Shown: piece after piece, positions 55,011 through 63,166 of the stretch
How positions within the stretch are numbered: position 1 is the first letter of the stretch
How the letters are laid out: every line of letters begins with the position of its first letter
Source of the DNA: Arachnia propionica
GTDB taxonomy: Bacteria; Actinomycetota; Actinomycetes; Propionibacteriales; Propionibacteriaceae
DNA: 64,000 bases
NCBI RefSeq assembly: GCF_003859805.1
Contig: NZ_RQZG01000008.1
Location: 62,001-126,000 of the forward strand
Direction of reading: 5' to 3'
The notes under the pieces: model-generated
What the model was told of the DNA's origin: nothing
Databases searched by the model: none
What the model saw: the letters and a program-made list of their open reading frames with translations, nothing else
Program-made: the position numbers and the translations under genes

Positions 55011-55295
55011 TTGATCACGCTCATCCTGGTCTGGATTCTCAGGATCTACCTGCTGGTGCTGCTCGGCCGGGTGATCCTGTCGTGGGTGCCCCTCCTGGCC
55101 CCACAGTGGACCCCGAGGGGGCCGGTGCTGGTCCTGGTCGAGGGCATCTACTTCCTCACCGACCCGCCGGTGAAACTGCTCCAGCGTCACATCAAGCCGG
55201 TGCGCATCGGGCACGTCGGCCTCGACCTGTCGGTGCTGCTGCTGTTCCTGCTGGTCCAGCTGCTGATCTGGGTCGTCATCCTGCTGCCCCTGTAG
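55011..55295 (+). CDS. YggT-family membrane protein
   Basis: The 94-residue YggT-type protein has two transmembrane helices (ITLILVWILRIYLLVLLGRVILSW at the start and LDLSVLLLFLLVQLLIWVVILL at the end) around a loop with DPPVKLLQRHIKPVRIG. The start is a TTG, 4 nt after the sepF stop. YggT genes usually sit between sepF and divIVA, as here. Function is not firmly known; links to osmotic tolerance and to division have been suggested. Confidence 0.9.
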   Translation: MITLILVWILRIYLLVLLGRVILSWVPLLAPQWTPRGPVLVLVEGIYFLTDPPVKLLQRHIKPVRIGHVGLDLSVLLLFLLVQLLIWVVILLPL

Positions 55296-55345
55296 AACTG
55301 GGTCACCATCCCTTGAGTTCACCTTGAGGTTCCGTTGGACGTTCG

Positions 55346-55370
55346 GGAACATTAGAGTAACCTGAACGTT
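55346..55370 (+). promoter_or_regulatory. Candidate ECF-type (SigE-like) promoter of divIVA
   Basis: GGAAC (55346-55350) and CGTT (55367-55370) are separated by 16 nt, the layout of actinobacterial envelope-stress ECF promoters. The predicted start would be about 48 nt before the divIVA ATG. An imperfect inverted repeat (55339-55347 with 55361-55369) overlaps it and may be regulatory. Confidence 0.4.
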
Positions 55371-55425
55371 GACCCCAATGTTTCTCAGCATTGGGCCCGA
55401 AGGTATCTACGACTGGGAGATGAGA

Positions 55426-56370
55426 ATGAGCCTGACCCTGGAAGAGGTTCGCCGAGTCCGGTTCCGGATGGCACGGCGTGGGGCCACCGGTTACGAAGTG
55501 GGGGATGTCGATACTTTCATCGACAAGGTGGAGGAGTCCTTCGCCCAGTTCGAGAACGAGCGTGATGTCCTGCGGCGCGAGGCCGAGGCCGCCCGCAACG
55601 CCAGTGTTGCCCCCGGTTTCGACGACCGTACGATCGCCGTCAAGGACCAGGAGATCGAATCGTTGCGCGCCGAGGTGGAGCGGCTGCGCGCCGAGGCCAG
55701 CAGTCACACGCAGACGCAGGTGATGGCGCCGCTCGCCCCCACCGATGACGGTCGGGTGCAGCAGCTGTCGCAGGACAACCAGCGACTGCGTTCGGAGAAC
55801 GACCGGCTGCGCCGTGAGCTCGACGAGGCGCGCACGGCCCAGGTGAGCCAGATCTCCGGCAAGGCCGAGACCCTCACCGTCGCGACCCGCGAGGAGGCCA
55901 CCCCGGCCGTGGTCCGGCTGGTCTCCCTGGCCACCGAGCAGGCCGAGAAGCTGGTCGAGGAGGCCAACACCGAGGCACAGCGCAAGCTGGACGAGGCCAA
56001 GCGCCAGGCCTCCGAGATCACCATCGACGCCCGGACCAAGGCGGAACGGGTGGAGTCCGAGGCCCGCGTCAACGCCGAGCAGATGACCCGTGACGCCCGC
56101 GACCGTGCGGAGCGGGTCAACGGGGAGGCCGATCGCCGTCGCGCCGAGCTGTTCGCCGACCTGGAGCGGGAGCAGGCGATCCTCACCCAGAAGGTCGCCG
56201 CGTTGCGTGGCTTCGAGGCCACCTACCGCGACAACCTGCGCACCTATGTTGGCCGCCATCTGGAAGGGCTCGACCGTGACCTGCCGGAGCCGCTGGACGT
56301 TCCGGAACTCGCCGAGCGTTCCCGGACCCCGCGTCTCGACGCACTCGCAAACCAGGATCTGCGCGCCTGA
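55426..56370 (+). CDS. divIVA: DivIVA/Wag31 polar growth protein
   Basis: The 314-residue DivIVA protein has an N-terminal lipid-binding region (SLTLEEVRRVRFRMARRG) and the conserved GYEVGDVDTFIDKVEESF, followed by two long coiled coils (about residues 35-140 and 160-270), rich in Glu, Ala and Arg. A 40-residue tail ends the protein. It marks the poles and recruits the cell wall synthesis machinery. ATG 55426 is chosen with GGGAG 7 nt upstream; another ATG lies 6 nt earlier. A strong hairpin follows the gene. Confidence 0.94.
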   Translation: MSLTLEEVRRVRFRMARRGATGYEVGDVDTFIDKVEESFAQFENERDVLRREAEAARNASVAPGFDDRTIAVKDQEIESLRAEVERLRAEASSHTQTQVMAPLAPTDDGRVQQLSQDNQRLRSENDRLRRELDEARTAQVSQISGKAETLTVATREEATPAVVRLVSLATEQAEKLVEEANTEAQRKLDEAKRQASEITIDARTKAERVESEARVNAEQMTRDARDRAERVNGEADRRRAELFADLEREQAILTQKVAALRGFEATYRDNLRTYVGRHLEGLDRDLPEPLDVPELAERSRTPRLDALANQDLRA

Positions 56371-56384
56371 ACCGCAGCTGGCTC

Positions 56385-56419
56385 ACTGTCCGGTGGAGGT
56401 GTAGTCTCCACCGGACAGT
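56385..56419 (+). terminator. Rho-independent-like terminator after divIVA
   Basis: Arms 56385-56398 and 56406-56419 are perfect 14-bp complements with a 7-nt loop, followed by CTTTCCTTCC. It probably ends the sepF-YggT-divIVA transcript. Confidence 0.75.
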
Positions 56420-56446
56420 CTTTCCTTCCGCACTTCAAGGATGAAC

Positions 56447-56875
56447 ATGGCAACCACGACAACCGAGGAGCCGAGGGCTCCGAAGTCGCTGCCCGTCAGG
56501 GATGGCGAGGACCCCTGGACCGATGAGGAGATCCAGGAACAGCGAGAGGCCCTGGCCGAGGAGCTGGAACGTCTCGAGAAGAAGGTGGCTGCCTCGGATC
56601 AGGAGTTGAGTGACCTGCTGCTGCAGGGCAACGACGGGGCGGGGCGGGACCCGGCGGATGTCGGCTCCTCCAACTTCGAACGTGACCAGGAACTGTCCCT
56701 CGCCCAGAACGCCCGGGAGATGGCGGATCAGGCACGCCTGGCGCTCCACCTGTTCGACGAGGGCAACTACGGTCTCTGTGAGGTCTGCGGGGAGCCCATC
56801 GGCAAGGGACGTCTCCAGGCGTTCCCCAGGGCCACCCTCTGCGTGGCCTGCAAGCAGCGCGAGGAACGACGCTGA
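56447..56875 (+). CDS. DksA/TraR-type zinc finger protein
   Basis: The 142-residue protein has a long N-terminal helix pair (DEEIQEQREALAEELERLEKKV and NAREMADQARLALHLFDEG) and a C-terminal C4 zinc finger with Cys111, Cys114, Cys132 and Cys135 (CEVCGEPI, LCVACK). The family acts at the RNA polymerase secondary channel; whether this actinobacterial form responds to ppGpp is unknown. ATG 56447 is favoured with AAGG 6 nt upstream; ATG 56441 would add two residues. Its stop overlaps a possible CTG start of lspA. Confidence 0.88.
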   Translation: MATTTTEEPRAPKSLPVRDGEDPWTDEEIQEQREALAEELERLEKKVAASDQELSDLLLQGNDGAGRDPADVGSSNFERDQELSLAQNAREMADQARLALHLFDEGNYGLCEVCGEPIGKGRLQAFPRATLCVACKQREERR

Positions 56876-56886
56876 GTCGTCGTGGG

Positions 56887-57378
56887 TTGATCCTGCTGGC
56901 CGCCGGTGTGGGGCTGCTCGGACTCGGGATCGACCAGGCCACCAAGGAGGTCGTGCTGGCCGCGTTGACCCCTGCCGTTCCCCACGAGGTCCTGGGGGTC
57001 CTGCTGCGGTTCACCCTCGTGTTCAATCCCGGGGCGGCATTCGGGCTCGGGACGTCGTTCACCGTCGCCCTGAGCATCTTCGCCGTCGTGGCCCTCGCGG
57101 CCTGCCTGTTCGTCGGGTTGCCGAGGATCCGCACCGGGTTCCAGGCCGTGGTGCTGGGACTGCTCATGGCGGGCATCTCGGGGAACCTCCACGACCGGCT
57201 GCTCCGACCACCGGGCGTGTTGCGCGGTCATGTCGTGGACTTCATCCAGCTGCCGAACTTCGCGATCTTCAACGTGGCGGACATCTGCATCACGTTCGCC
57301 GCAGGACTCATCATCCTCAGCTCACTCCGGAGCCCGCGGCCCCAGGACCAGGGTGAGCGGGTCGAGGAGTTGTCATGA
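56887..57378 (+). CDS. lspA: Lipoprotein signal peptidase LspA
   Basis: The 163-residue aspartyl protease has four transmembrane helices and removes signal peptides from prolipoproteins. Motifs are DQATKEVVLA, RFTLVFNPGAAFG, GISGNLHDRL, GHVVDFIQL and FNVADICI; Asp118 and Asp132 correspond to the catalytic pair. TTG 56887 is the nearest conventional start. A CTG at 56872, overlapping the previous stop as CTGA, has GAGGA 6 nt upstream and would give MSRRGLILL, closer to the family N-terminus; that start is likely. The stop overlaps the next ATG. Confidence 0.93.
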   Translation: MILLAAGVGLLGLGIDQATKEVVLAALTPAVPHEVLGVLLRFTLVFNPGAAFGLGTSFTVALSIFAVVALAACLFVGLPRIRTGFQAVVLGLLMAGISGNLHDRLLRPPGVLRGHVVDFIQLPNFAIFNVADICITFAAGLIILSSLRSPRPQDQGERVEELS

Positions 57379-58295
57379 GCGTCTTCCTGGTGCCCGAGGC
57401 ACTCGCGGGGGAACGCGTCGACGTCGTGGCGGCGAGGATCACCGGGCACAGCCGCTCCCGCATCGCCGAGCTGATCTCGGAGGGGGGAGTGCTGCTGGAC
57501 GGGGTGCCGGTGACCAGGGCCTCCCGGAGTGTGACCGCCCAGGCGATGCTGGAGCTGGTCACGGCTCCCCGGCCCGACCACGTGGTGGTGCAGCCCCGAC
57601 TCGCCGACGGGCTGGCCGTCGTGCACCAGGACAACGACATCGTGGTGGTGGACAAGCCGGCGGGGGTCGCCGCCCACCCGAGTCTCGGCTGGGACGGGCC
57701 CTCGGTGACGGAGCACCTCGCGGCCGCGGGGATCACCATCGCCACCTCCGGGGCCCCGGAGCGACAGGGGGTGGTCTCCAGGCTCGACGTCGGCACCTCG
57801 GGTCTGATGGTGCTGGCCCGTTCGGAGCAGGCCTACTCCGTGCTCAAGCAGGCGTTCCGGGACAAGACGGTGGACAAGACCTACCAGGCACTGGTGCAGG
57901 GGCACCCCGACCCGTTCGTGGGCACCATCGACGCCCCGATCGGAAGACATCCGGGGCACGAGTGGAAGATGGCCATCGTGCAGGGGGGACGCGAGAGCGT
58001 CACCCACTACGAGGCCCTCGAGGCACATCGTGCCGCAACCCTGCTCGAGGTCTCCCTCGAGACGGGACGGACCCACCAGATCCGGGTCCACATGGCAGCC
58101 ATCGGTCATCCCTGCTGTGGCGACCCACTGTACGGCGGAGATCCGGAACTGGCACGACGACTCGGGCTCGACCGGCAGTGGCTCCACGCCACGGAACTGG
58201 GGTTCCAGCACCCGGTCTCACGGGAGTGGGTGAGCTTCGGATCGCCCTTGCCGCCAGACCTTGCGGAAGCGTTGCGCGTCGTACGGGAGGGGTAG
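57375..58295 (+). CDS. RluA-family pseudouridine synthase (RluD-like)
   Basis: The 306-residue enzyme has an N-terminal S4 RNA-binding domain (ERVDVVAARITGHSRSRIAELI) and the RluA catalytic domain. It keeps DNDIVVVDKPAGVAAHPS, the catalytic Asp138 in SRLDVGTSGLMVLARS, KTYQALVQGHP, LLEVSLETGRTHQIRVHMAAIGHPCCGDPLYGG and a C-terminal LHATELGFQHP. It probably modifies 23S rRNA; the specific site cannot be read from sequence. It is coupled to lspA by a 4-nt overlap, as in most actinobacteria. Confidence 0.92.
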   Translation: MSVFLVPEALAGERVDVVAARITGHSRSRIAELISEGGVLLDGVPVTRASRSVTAQAMLELVTAPRPDHVVVQPRLADGLAVVHQDNDIVVVDKPAGVAAHPSLGWDGPSVTEHLAAAGITIATSGAPERQGVVSRLDVGTSGLMVLARSEQAYSVLKQAFRDKTVDKTYQALVQGHPDPFVGTIDAPIGRHPGHEWKMAIVQGGRESVTHYEALEAHRAATLLEVSLETGRTHQIRVHMAAIGHPCCGDPLYGGDPELARRLGLDRQWLHATELGFQHPVSREWVSFGSPLPPDLAEALRVVREG

Positions 58296-58305
58296 CTTTT
58301 CGCGA

Positions 58306-58311
58306 TAGGCT
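58306..58311 (+). promoter_or_regulatory. Candidate -10 element of a leaderless pyk transcript
   Basis: TAGGCT ends 6 nt before the pyk GTG, and no ribosome binding site precedes it. The spacing places transcription at or near the GTG. No -35 element is obvious. Confidence 0.4.
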
Positions 58312-58317
58312 GTCCTC

Positions 58318-59748
58318 GTGCGCAAAGCTAAGATCGTATGTACCCTGGGGCCGTCCGCGAACACGACGGACCGCCTCGTTGAGTTGATCAACGCGGGAAT
58401 GAACGTCGCCCGCCTCAACATGAGCCACGGCGACTACGACGAGCACGAGGGCCGCCTCAATGCCGTCCGCGAAGCTGCCATGCTCACCGGTCGTACCGTC
58501 GGTGTCCTCGCTGATCTGCAGGGGCCCAAGATCCGGCTCGGCAAGTTCGCCGGTGATCAGAAGTACTTCCTGGAGCGCGGTGACAGGTTCACCATCACCA
58601 TCGAGGACATCCTCGGTGACAAGGAGCGCTGCTCCACCACGTTCAAGGGACTCCCGGGGGACGTCAAGCCCGGGGACCACATCCTCATCGACGACGGCAA
58701 GGTCGGCCTCCGGGCCATCCAGGTCAGCGACACCGACGTGGTGTGTGAGGTCACCGTCGCGGGCACCGTCTCCAACAACAAGGGCATCAACCTGCCCGGT
58801 GTCGCGGTCTCCGTGCCCGCGATGAGCGAGAAGGACGAGCGGGACCTGCGCTGGGCCCTGACCAAGGACATCGACCTGATCGCCCTGTCCTTCGTCCGCT
58901 CCGGCGACGACATCAAGCGTGTCCACGAGATCATGGACGAGGTCGGCAAGCGGCTGCCCGTCATCGCGAAGCTGGAGAAGCCACAGGCCATCTCCAACCT
59001 GCAGGACATCATCGACGCCTTCGACGCCTTCATGGTGGCACGTGGTGATCTCGGCGTGGAACTTCCGCTGGAGGAGGTGCCGCTGGTCCAGAAGAAGATC
59101 ATCCGTGCTGCTCGCAAGTGGGCCAAACCGGTCATCGTCGCCACCCAGATGCTGGAGTCGATGATCTCCTCGCCGCGCCCCACCCGCGCGGAGGCCTCCG
59201 ACGTCGCCAACGCCGTCCTCGACGGTGCCGACGCCGTCATGCTGTCGGGTGAGACCTCCGTCGGTGACTACCCGGTCATCACGGTGCAGACCATGGCCCG
59301 GATCGTGGAGAACACCGAGCGCGAGGGACATGCGGAGATCAACACCATCGAGTGGGACCCGCACACCACCGGTGGCGTCCTTGCCAAGGCCGCCGTCGAG
59401 GTGGCCCAGCGGGTCGGTGCCCGCTACCTGGTGGCGTTCACCAAGTCCGGTGACACGGCTCGTCGACTGTCCCGACTGCGCCCCTCGATCCCGCTGCTGG
59501 TGTTCTCCCCGGAGAAGTCCACCCAGCAGAACATGACCCTCACCTGGGGTGTGGAGGCCCACATCACCCCGAACTTCACCGAGCAGGAGCAGATGGTCGA
59601 GACCGTCGACTCCTACCTGCGTGATCGGGGGATGATCGAGGTGGGGGAGCGCATCGTGATCCTCTCCGGTTCGCCGATGGGTGTGCCGGGCAAGACCAAC
59701 AACCTGCGTGTCCACAAGGTCAAGGTCAAGGGCGAGATCGATCTCTGA
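58318..59748 (+). CDS. pyk: Pyruvate kinase
   Basis: The 476-residue glycolytic enzyme converts phosphoenolpyruvate and ADP to pyruvate and ATP. Motifs are AKIVCTLGPSANTTDRLVELINAGMNVARLNMSHG at the start (in pieces), GPKIRLGKF, LPGVAVSVPAMSEKD, LSFVRSGDD, the catalytic-Lys segment IAKLEKPQAI, MVARGDLGVELPLEEVP and ATQMLESMISSPRPTRAEASDVANAVLDGADAVMLSGET (in pieces). The C-terminal domain is complete. The GTG at 58318 gives the family N-terminus without a ribosome binding site. A perfect hairpin follows. Confidence 0.97.
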   Translation: MRKAKIVCTLGPSANTTDRLVELINAGMNVARLNMSHGDYDEHEGRLNAVREAAMLTGRTVGVLADLQGPKIRLGKFAGDQKYFLERGDRFTITIEDILGDKERCSTTFKGLPGDVKPGDHILIDDGKVGLRAIQVSDTDVVCEVTVAGTVSNNKGINLPGVAVSVPAMSEKDERDLRWALTKDIDLIALSFVRSGDDIKRVHEIMDEVGKRLPVIAKLEKPQAISNLQDIIDAFDAFMVARGDLGVELPLEEVPLVQKKIIRAARKWAKPVIVATQMLESMISSPRPTRAEASDVANAVLDGADAVMLSGETSVGDYPVITVQTMARIVENTEREGHAEINTIEWDPHTTGGVLAKAAVEVAQRVGARYLVAFTKSGDTARRLSRLRPSIPLLVFSPEKSTQQNMTLTWGVEAHITPNFTEQEQMVETVDSYLRDRGMIEVGERIVILSGSPMGVPGKTNNLRVHKVKVKGEIDL

Positions 59749-59764
59749 TCCCGACCGTGGTGAC

Positions 59765-59790
59765 GGGGGAGGGCCTGCGGGCCCTCCCCC
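59765..59790 (+). terminator. GC-rich hairpin after pyk
   Basis: Arms 59765-59775 and 59780-59790 pair perfectly over 11 bp with a 4-nt loop. No T-tract follows. It ends 8 nt before the start codon of the next gene, so it may both end pyk and limit access to the downstream start. Confidence 0.6.
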
Positions 59791-59797
59791 GTCGGTC

Positions 59798-61045
59798 GTG
59801 CCACGGAGCCTGTGGCAGGACCGCAACTTCCTGACGTTCTGGAGCGGTCAGGCGCTGAACCAGTTCGCCTCCCAGGTCACGCCCGTGGCGATGTCAACCC
59901 TGGCGATCCTCACGCTGGGGGCCAACGAGGCCCAGGTGGGACAGCTCAGGGCGGCATCCGTGCTGGCATTCCTGCTCATCGGGCTTCCGGCGGGGGCGTG
60001 GATCGACGGGATGCGGAAACGTCGGGTCATGATCGTCGCCGACGGTGTGGGTGCGCTGCTGCTGGGGCTGGTCCCCGTGCTGTTCTTCCTGGGACGGCTC
60101 GAGTTGTTGCACCTCTACGTCATCTCGTTCCTGCTGGGTGTCGGCTCGGTGTTCTTCGACGTGTCGTACCAGAGCTACGTGCCCGGACTCGTCGGACCTG
60201 CACGGATCCCCGAGGCGAATGCGAAACTCGAGACGAGCCAGCAGCTGTCGCGCATCGCAGGGCCGGCCGTCGCGGGGTGGCTCGTCGCCCTCCTGGCTGC
60301 TCCCGTGGCGTTGCTCGCGACCATCGGAGGCATCCTCGGGTCGCTGGTCGCGTTGTCCCGGACCCGGGACGATGAGCGCCCCAGGCCACGACGCGAACGC
60401 CCCTCGGTCCGGGCAGCCATCCGGGAGGGTCTGGTCTGGGTCTTCGGGGATGAACGGCTGCGGCGGATCGTGGCGACCTCCTGCCTGTTCAACTTCGGTC
60501 AGACCATGGTGGGCACACTGGTGGCGGTGCTCATCCTCCGGAACCTCGGAGCCGGGCCACAGATGATGGGGCTGTTGTTCGGACTGGGCGGTCTCGGTGG
60601 GCTCGTCGGGGCGGTGACGAGCAGGCAGCTCTCGCTGCGTCTCGGTGAGGGACGCATGATCGTGGTGGGTGTGAGCGGTGCGGCACTCCTGCTCACGTTG
60701 CAGCCCTTGGCCGCGGTGACGGGTGGGCGGGGCGCCCTGGTACTGCTGGCGGTCCAGAGTTTTCTCGGCAGCGTCTTCATGCTGCAGTACAACATCGCCC
60801 AGGTGAGCTACCGCCAACGCATCACCCCCACCGATCTGTTGGGGCGCACCAATGCGAGTGTGCGTTTCGTCGTGTGGGGGATCGTCCCACTGGCCGCCCT
60901 CGTCGGTGGCGGGCTGGCGGGCTGGGTGGGGATCGCCCCGACCATGGCCATCGGCGTCTTGTGTTGCCTGGTCGGGGTGCTCCCCGTCGCGACGGGCCCG
61001 TTCTGGGGTTCGGGGAAACCGCTCAGCGGATCCGCGTCGCCCTGA
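59798..61045 (+). CDS. Major facilitator superfamily transporter
   Basis: The 415-residue membrane protein has about twelve transmembrane helices and resembles drug/metabolite exporters of the MFS_3 (EntS-like) group. Helix 1 is FLTFWSGQALNQFASQVT; the helix 2-3 loop has GAWIDGMRKRRVMIVAD, the family's D-x-x-x-R-R pattern; LETSQQLSRIAGPAVAGWLV is typical of helix 5. The substrate cannot be read. The GTG at 59798 is the first sensible start, only 8 nt after the pyk hairpin and without a clear ribosome binding site. The 3' end overlaps the convergent pdxY by 23 nt. Confidence 0.85.
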   Translation: MPRSLWQDRNFLTFWSGQALNQFASQVTPVAMSTLAILTLGANEAQVGQLRAASVLAFLLIGLPAGAWIDGMRKRRVMIVADGVGALLLGLVPVLFFLGRLELLHLYVISFLLGVGSVFFDVSYQSYVPGLVGPARIPEANAKLETSQQLSRIAGPAVAGWLVALLAAPVALLATIGGILGSLVALSRTRDDERPRPRRERPSVRAAIREGLVWVFGDERLRRIVATSCLFNFGQTMVGTLVAVLILRNLGAGPQMMGLLFGLGGLGGLVGAVTSRQLSLRLGEGRMIVVGVSGAALLLTLQPLAAVTGGRGALVLLAVQSFLGSVFMLQYNIAQVSYRQRITPTDLLGRTNASVRFVVWGIVPLAALVGGGLAGWVGIAPTMAIGVLCCLVGVLPVATGPFWGSGKPLSGSASP

Positions 61046-61880
61046 ACTCCATGGCGGGTTCGGCGAAGGCGTCCTGGGAGGCGATGAGCTGCAGTTCCCG
61101 GGTGTCGGCCCTCAGGGTCCGCTCGAGCATCGTGAAGACGCTCGAGGTCGTGCGTTCCAGTGCCTCCGCCAAGGAACCGGTGCGCAGCCAGTGTGCGGTG
61201 AACAGGGCCGCCGTGACGTCGCCGGAGCCGTTGCGCTTCATCGGCAACCGCGGCGTGGTGATGAGCCAGGCCTCGTCCCGGTCGGCAGCGATCATCGAGA
61301 GCTTCTCCTCGCCGAGGTCGGGAAGCTCGACGGAGGTCACCAGCACCGTGCTCGGACCGATCCCGAAGGCCGTGTCGACGGCGGCGAGTGTGGAGTCCAG
61401 GTCGAGGGGGGTGGTGCCGGTGACGAAACCCAGCTCGAACTGGTTCGGCGTGATGAGGTCGGCGCGGGGTACCACACGGTCACGGATCAGGTCCTGGACC
61501 TCCGGGGCGACATGGCACCCCGATCTCGCGTTGCCCAGCACCGGGTCACAGGCATAGACCGCGTCAGGGCTGTGCTGCTTGACCTTCTCGACGGCCTCGA
61601 GGATCGCATCGCCGATGTCGTTGCCGCCCTGGTAGCCCGACAGCACCGCGTCGACGTCGGTCAGAGCACCACGTTCCTCGATCCCGGTGACGATCTCACG
61701 GATGTCGTCCCCCTTGAGCATCGGGCCGCGCCACGCACCGTACCCGGTGTGGTTGGAGAAGCAGACCGTGTGGACGGGCATCACCTCGACACCGAGCCGT
61801 TGGAGAGGGAACACTGCTGCGGAGTTGCCGACGTGGCCGAAACTCACCGATGACTGGATGGAGAGAAATCTCATGGTCAC
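61023..61880 (-). CDS. pdxY: Pyridoxal kinase PdxY
   Basis: The 285-residue ribokinase-fold enzyme phosphorylates pyridoxal (B6 salvage). Motifs are FLSIQSSVSFGHVGNSAAVFPLQRLG (in pieces), NHTGYGAWRG, LSGYQGG, YACDPVLGNARSG, ADLITPNQFEL, VLVTSVELP and the ATP/catalytic loop NGSGDVTAALF with the catalytic Asp. The GTG at 61880 follows GGAGG by 9 nt; ATG 61874 is an alternative. It overlaps the convergent MFS gene by 23 nt, so antisense transcripts are likely. Confidence 0.94.
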   Translation of the reverse strand: MTMRFLSIQSSVSFGHVGNSAAVFPLQRLGVEVMPVHTVCFSNHTGYGAWRGPMLKGDDIREIVTGIEERGALTDVDAVLSGYQGGNDIGDAILEAVEKVKQHSPDAVYACDPVLGNARSGCHVAPEVQDLIRDRVVPRADLITPNQFELGFVTGTTPLDLDSTLAAVDTAFGIGPSTVLVTSVELPDLGEEKLSMIAADRDEAWLITTPRLPMKRNGSGDVTAALFTAHWLRTGSLAEALERTTSSVFTMLERTLRADTRELQLIASQDAFAEPAMEFRATRIR

Positions 61881-61916
61881 ATCGTGCCACCTCCGGTGAC
61901 CGCGTGTTCAACCCGG

Positions 61917-61999
61917 TACCCGGCAGGGGACTTGAACCCCTACGACCCTGCGGTCAGTTGAGTTTGAGTCAACCGCGTCTACCATTCCGCCAGCCGGGC
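61917..61999 (-). tRNA. tRNA-Leu (anticodon CAA)
   Basis: The 83-nt class II tRNA is encoded on the minus strand. The acceptor stem GCCCGGC pairs with GCCGGGT; the anticodon stem-loop has CTCAAAC with anticodon CAA; a long variable arm (GACC-GCAG-GGTC) and T-arm AGGGG-TTCAAGT-CCCCT follow. CCA is not encoded. The discriminator base is A, as expected for leucine. Confidence 0.95.
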
Positions 62000-62104
62000 A
62001 ACGCCGACCATTGTGCCACACGGATGTCCCTCAGGGCACCTTGTCCGATTGGCCGAAAGTAGACATTTCGGTGCTGCGGTGGTGTATGGCGTGGTCAGGC
62101 GCGC

Positions 62105-62110
62105 TAGGAT
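62105..62110 (+). promoter_or_regulatory. Candidate -10 element for the ANTAR regulator gene
   Basis: TAGGAT lies about 60 nt before the start codon. The -35 is weak. A 6-bp hairpin (CCGAAA 62053-62058, TTTCGG 62066-62071) lies upstream. Confidence 0.3.
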
Positions 62111-62172
62111 GCTCCACGAGATTCCCTATCAAGTGACCTGAGGGTCCACTCAAAGGAGATTGGAGCTTGGAC

Positions 62173-62760
62173 ATGGGCCAGACCCGGCCAACCAAGGTGC
62201 TCGTCGCGGAGGACGAGGCGCTGATTCGTCTCGACCTGGTCGAGCTCCTCACGGACGAGGGATTCGAAGTGATCGGACAGGCGGCTGATGGCGAGGAGGC
62301 CGTGAAGCTGGCCCGTGAGCTCGAACCCGATCTCATCATCATGGACGTCAAGATGCCGAAGCTCGATGGCATCACCGCTGCGGAGGCCATCGCGGAGGAA
62401 CGGATCGCCCCCATCGTCATGCTGACGGCGTTCAGCCAGCGTGATCTGGTGGAGCGGGCCCGCGACGCCGGCGCGATGGCCTACGTGGTCAAACCGTTCG
62501 ACGCCACTGATGTCGTGCCGGCCATCGAGATCGCGATGGGCCGGTTCGCCGAGATCAAGGCCATCGAGGAGGAGCTCGCCAACCTGGAGGATCGCTTCGA
62601 GTCGCGCAAGATCATCGATCAGGCCAAGGGCATGCTGCAGGAGGGGCTCGGGCTGTCGGAGCCGGAGGCATTCCGTTGGATCCAGAAGACCGCCATGGAT
62701 CTGCGCAAGTCGATGCGTGAGGTGGCCGAGGGTGTCATCTCACACAAGAAGAAGGGCTGA
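62173..62760 (+). CDS. ANTAR-domain response regulator (PdtaR-like)
   Basis: The 195-residue protein has an N-terminal receiver domain with Asp14, phosphoacceptor Asp58 (IIMDVKMPKLDG), Thr85 and Lys107 (VVKPFD). It also has a C-terminal ANTAR RNA-binding domain from about residue 140 (RFESRKIIDQAKGMLQEGLGLSEPEAFRWIQ in pieces; conserved Ala, Lys-Gly-x-L and Trp). It should bind paired hairpins in nascent RNA and block termination once phosphorylated. The partner kinase is not in the window. The start is ATG 62173 with GGAG 7 nt upstream; a TTG at 62167 has AGGAG 8 nt upstream. Confidence 0.92.
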   Translation: MGQTRPTKVLVAEDEALIRLDLVELLTDEGFEVIGQAADGEEAVKLARELEPDLIIMDVKMPKLDGITAAEAIAEERIAPIVMLTAFSQRDLVERARDAGAMAYVVKPFDATDVVPAIEIAMGRFAEIKAIEEELANLEDRFESRKIIDQAKGMLQEGLGLSEPEAFRWIQKTAMDLRKSMREVAEGVISHKKKG

Positions 62761-62763
62761 CCC

Positions 62764-63147
62764 TCACCGGGGGAGCAACTGGCAGGTCAGCCGTCCCACG
62801 GCCGTGGGACGGCCCTGCTCATCGGTGACCTCGACGGTGTAGACGGCGGTCCCGGACCCGATGCGGACCGCGGTGGCAACCCCGGTGACCACGCCGCCGC
62901 GGGCGGGACGCAGGTGGGTCACGTTGAGATCCACCCCCACGGGCAGGCGGTCCGGCTGCCCGGCGAGCCACGCCGCCACCGACCCCAGACCCTCGACCAG
63001 GGCGGCCGTCGCCCCGCCATGGAGGAGACCAGCGGGTTGTCGGTTGCCGACCACCGGCATCCGGCCGACGACACGCTCGGCGTCGGCCTCGAGGATCTCG
63101 ATCCCGAGACGACGATGGAACTCGGCATCGGGCGGCAGGTCTGTCAT
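62764..63147 (-). CDS. PaaI-type hotdog thioesterase
   Basis: The 127-residue single-hotdog protein has VVGNRQPAGLLHGGATAALVEGLGS, the PaaI/YdiI signature in which the HGG loop binds the substrate thioester and the Glu in LVEGLG is the expected acid/base. DLNVTHLRPARGG and YTVEVTDEQGRPTAVGRLT complete the fold. The likely reaction is hydrolysis of a small aromatic or acyl-CoA thioester. It converges on the ANTAR gene with a 3-nt gap and is divergent from polA. Confidence 0.9.
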   Translation of the reverse strand: MTDLPPDAEFHRRLGIEILEADAERVVGRMPVVGNRQPAGLLHGGATAALVEGLGSVAAWLAGQPDRLPVGVDLNVTHLRPARGGVVTGVATAVRIGSGTAVYTVEVTDEQGRPTAVGRLTCQLLPR

Positions 63148-63166
63148 GGATGTCAGTCTCGCACAG

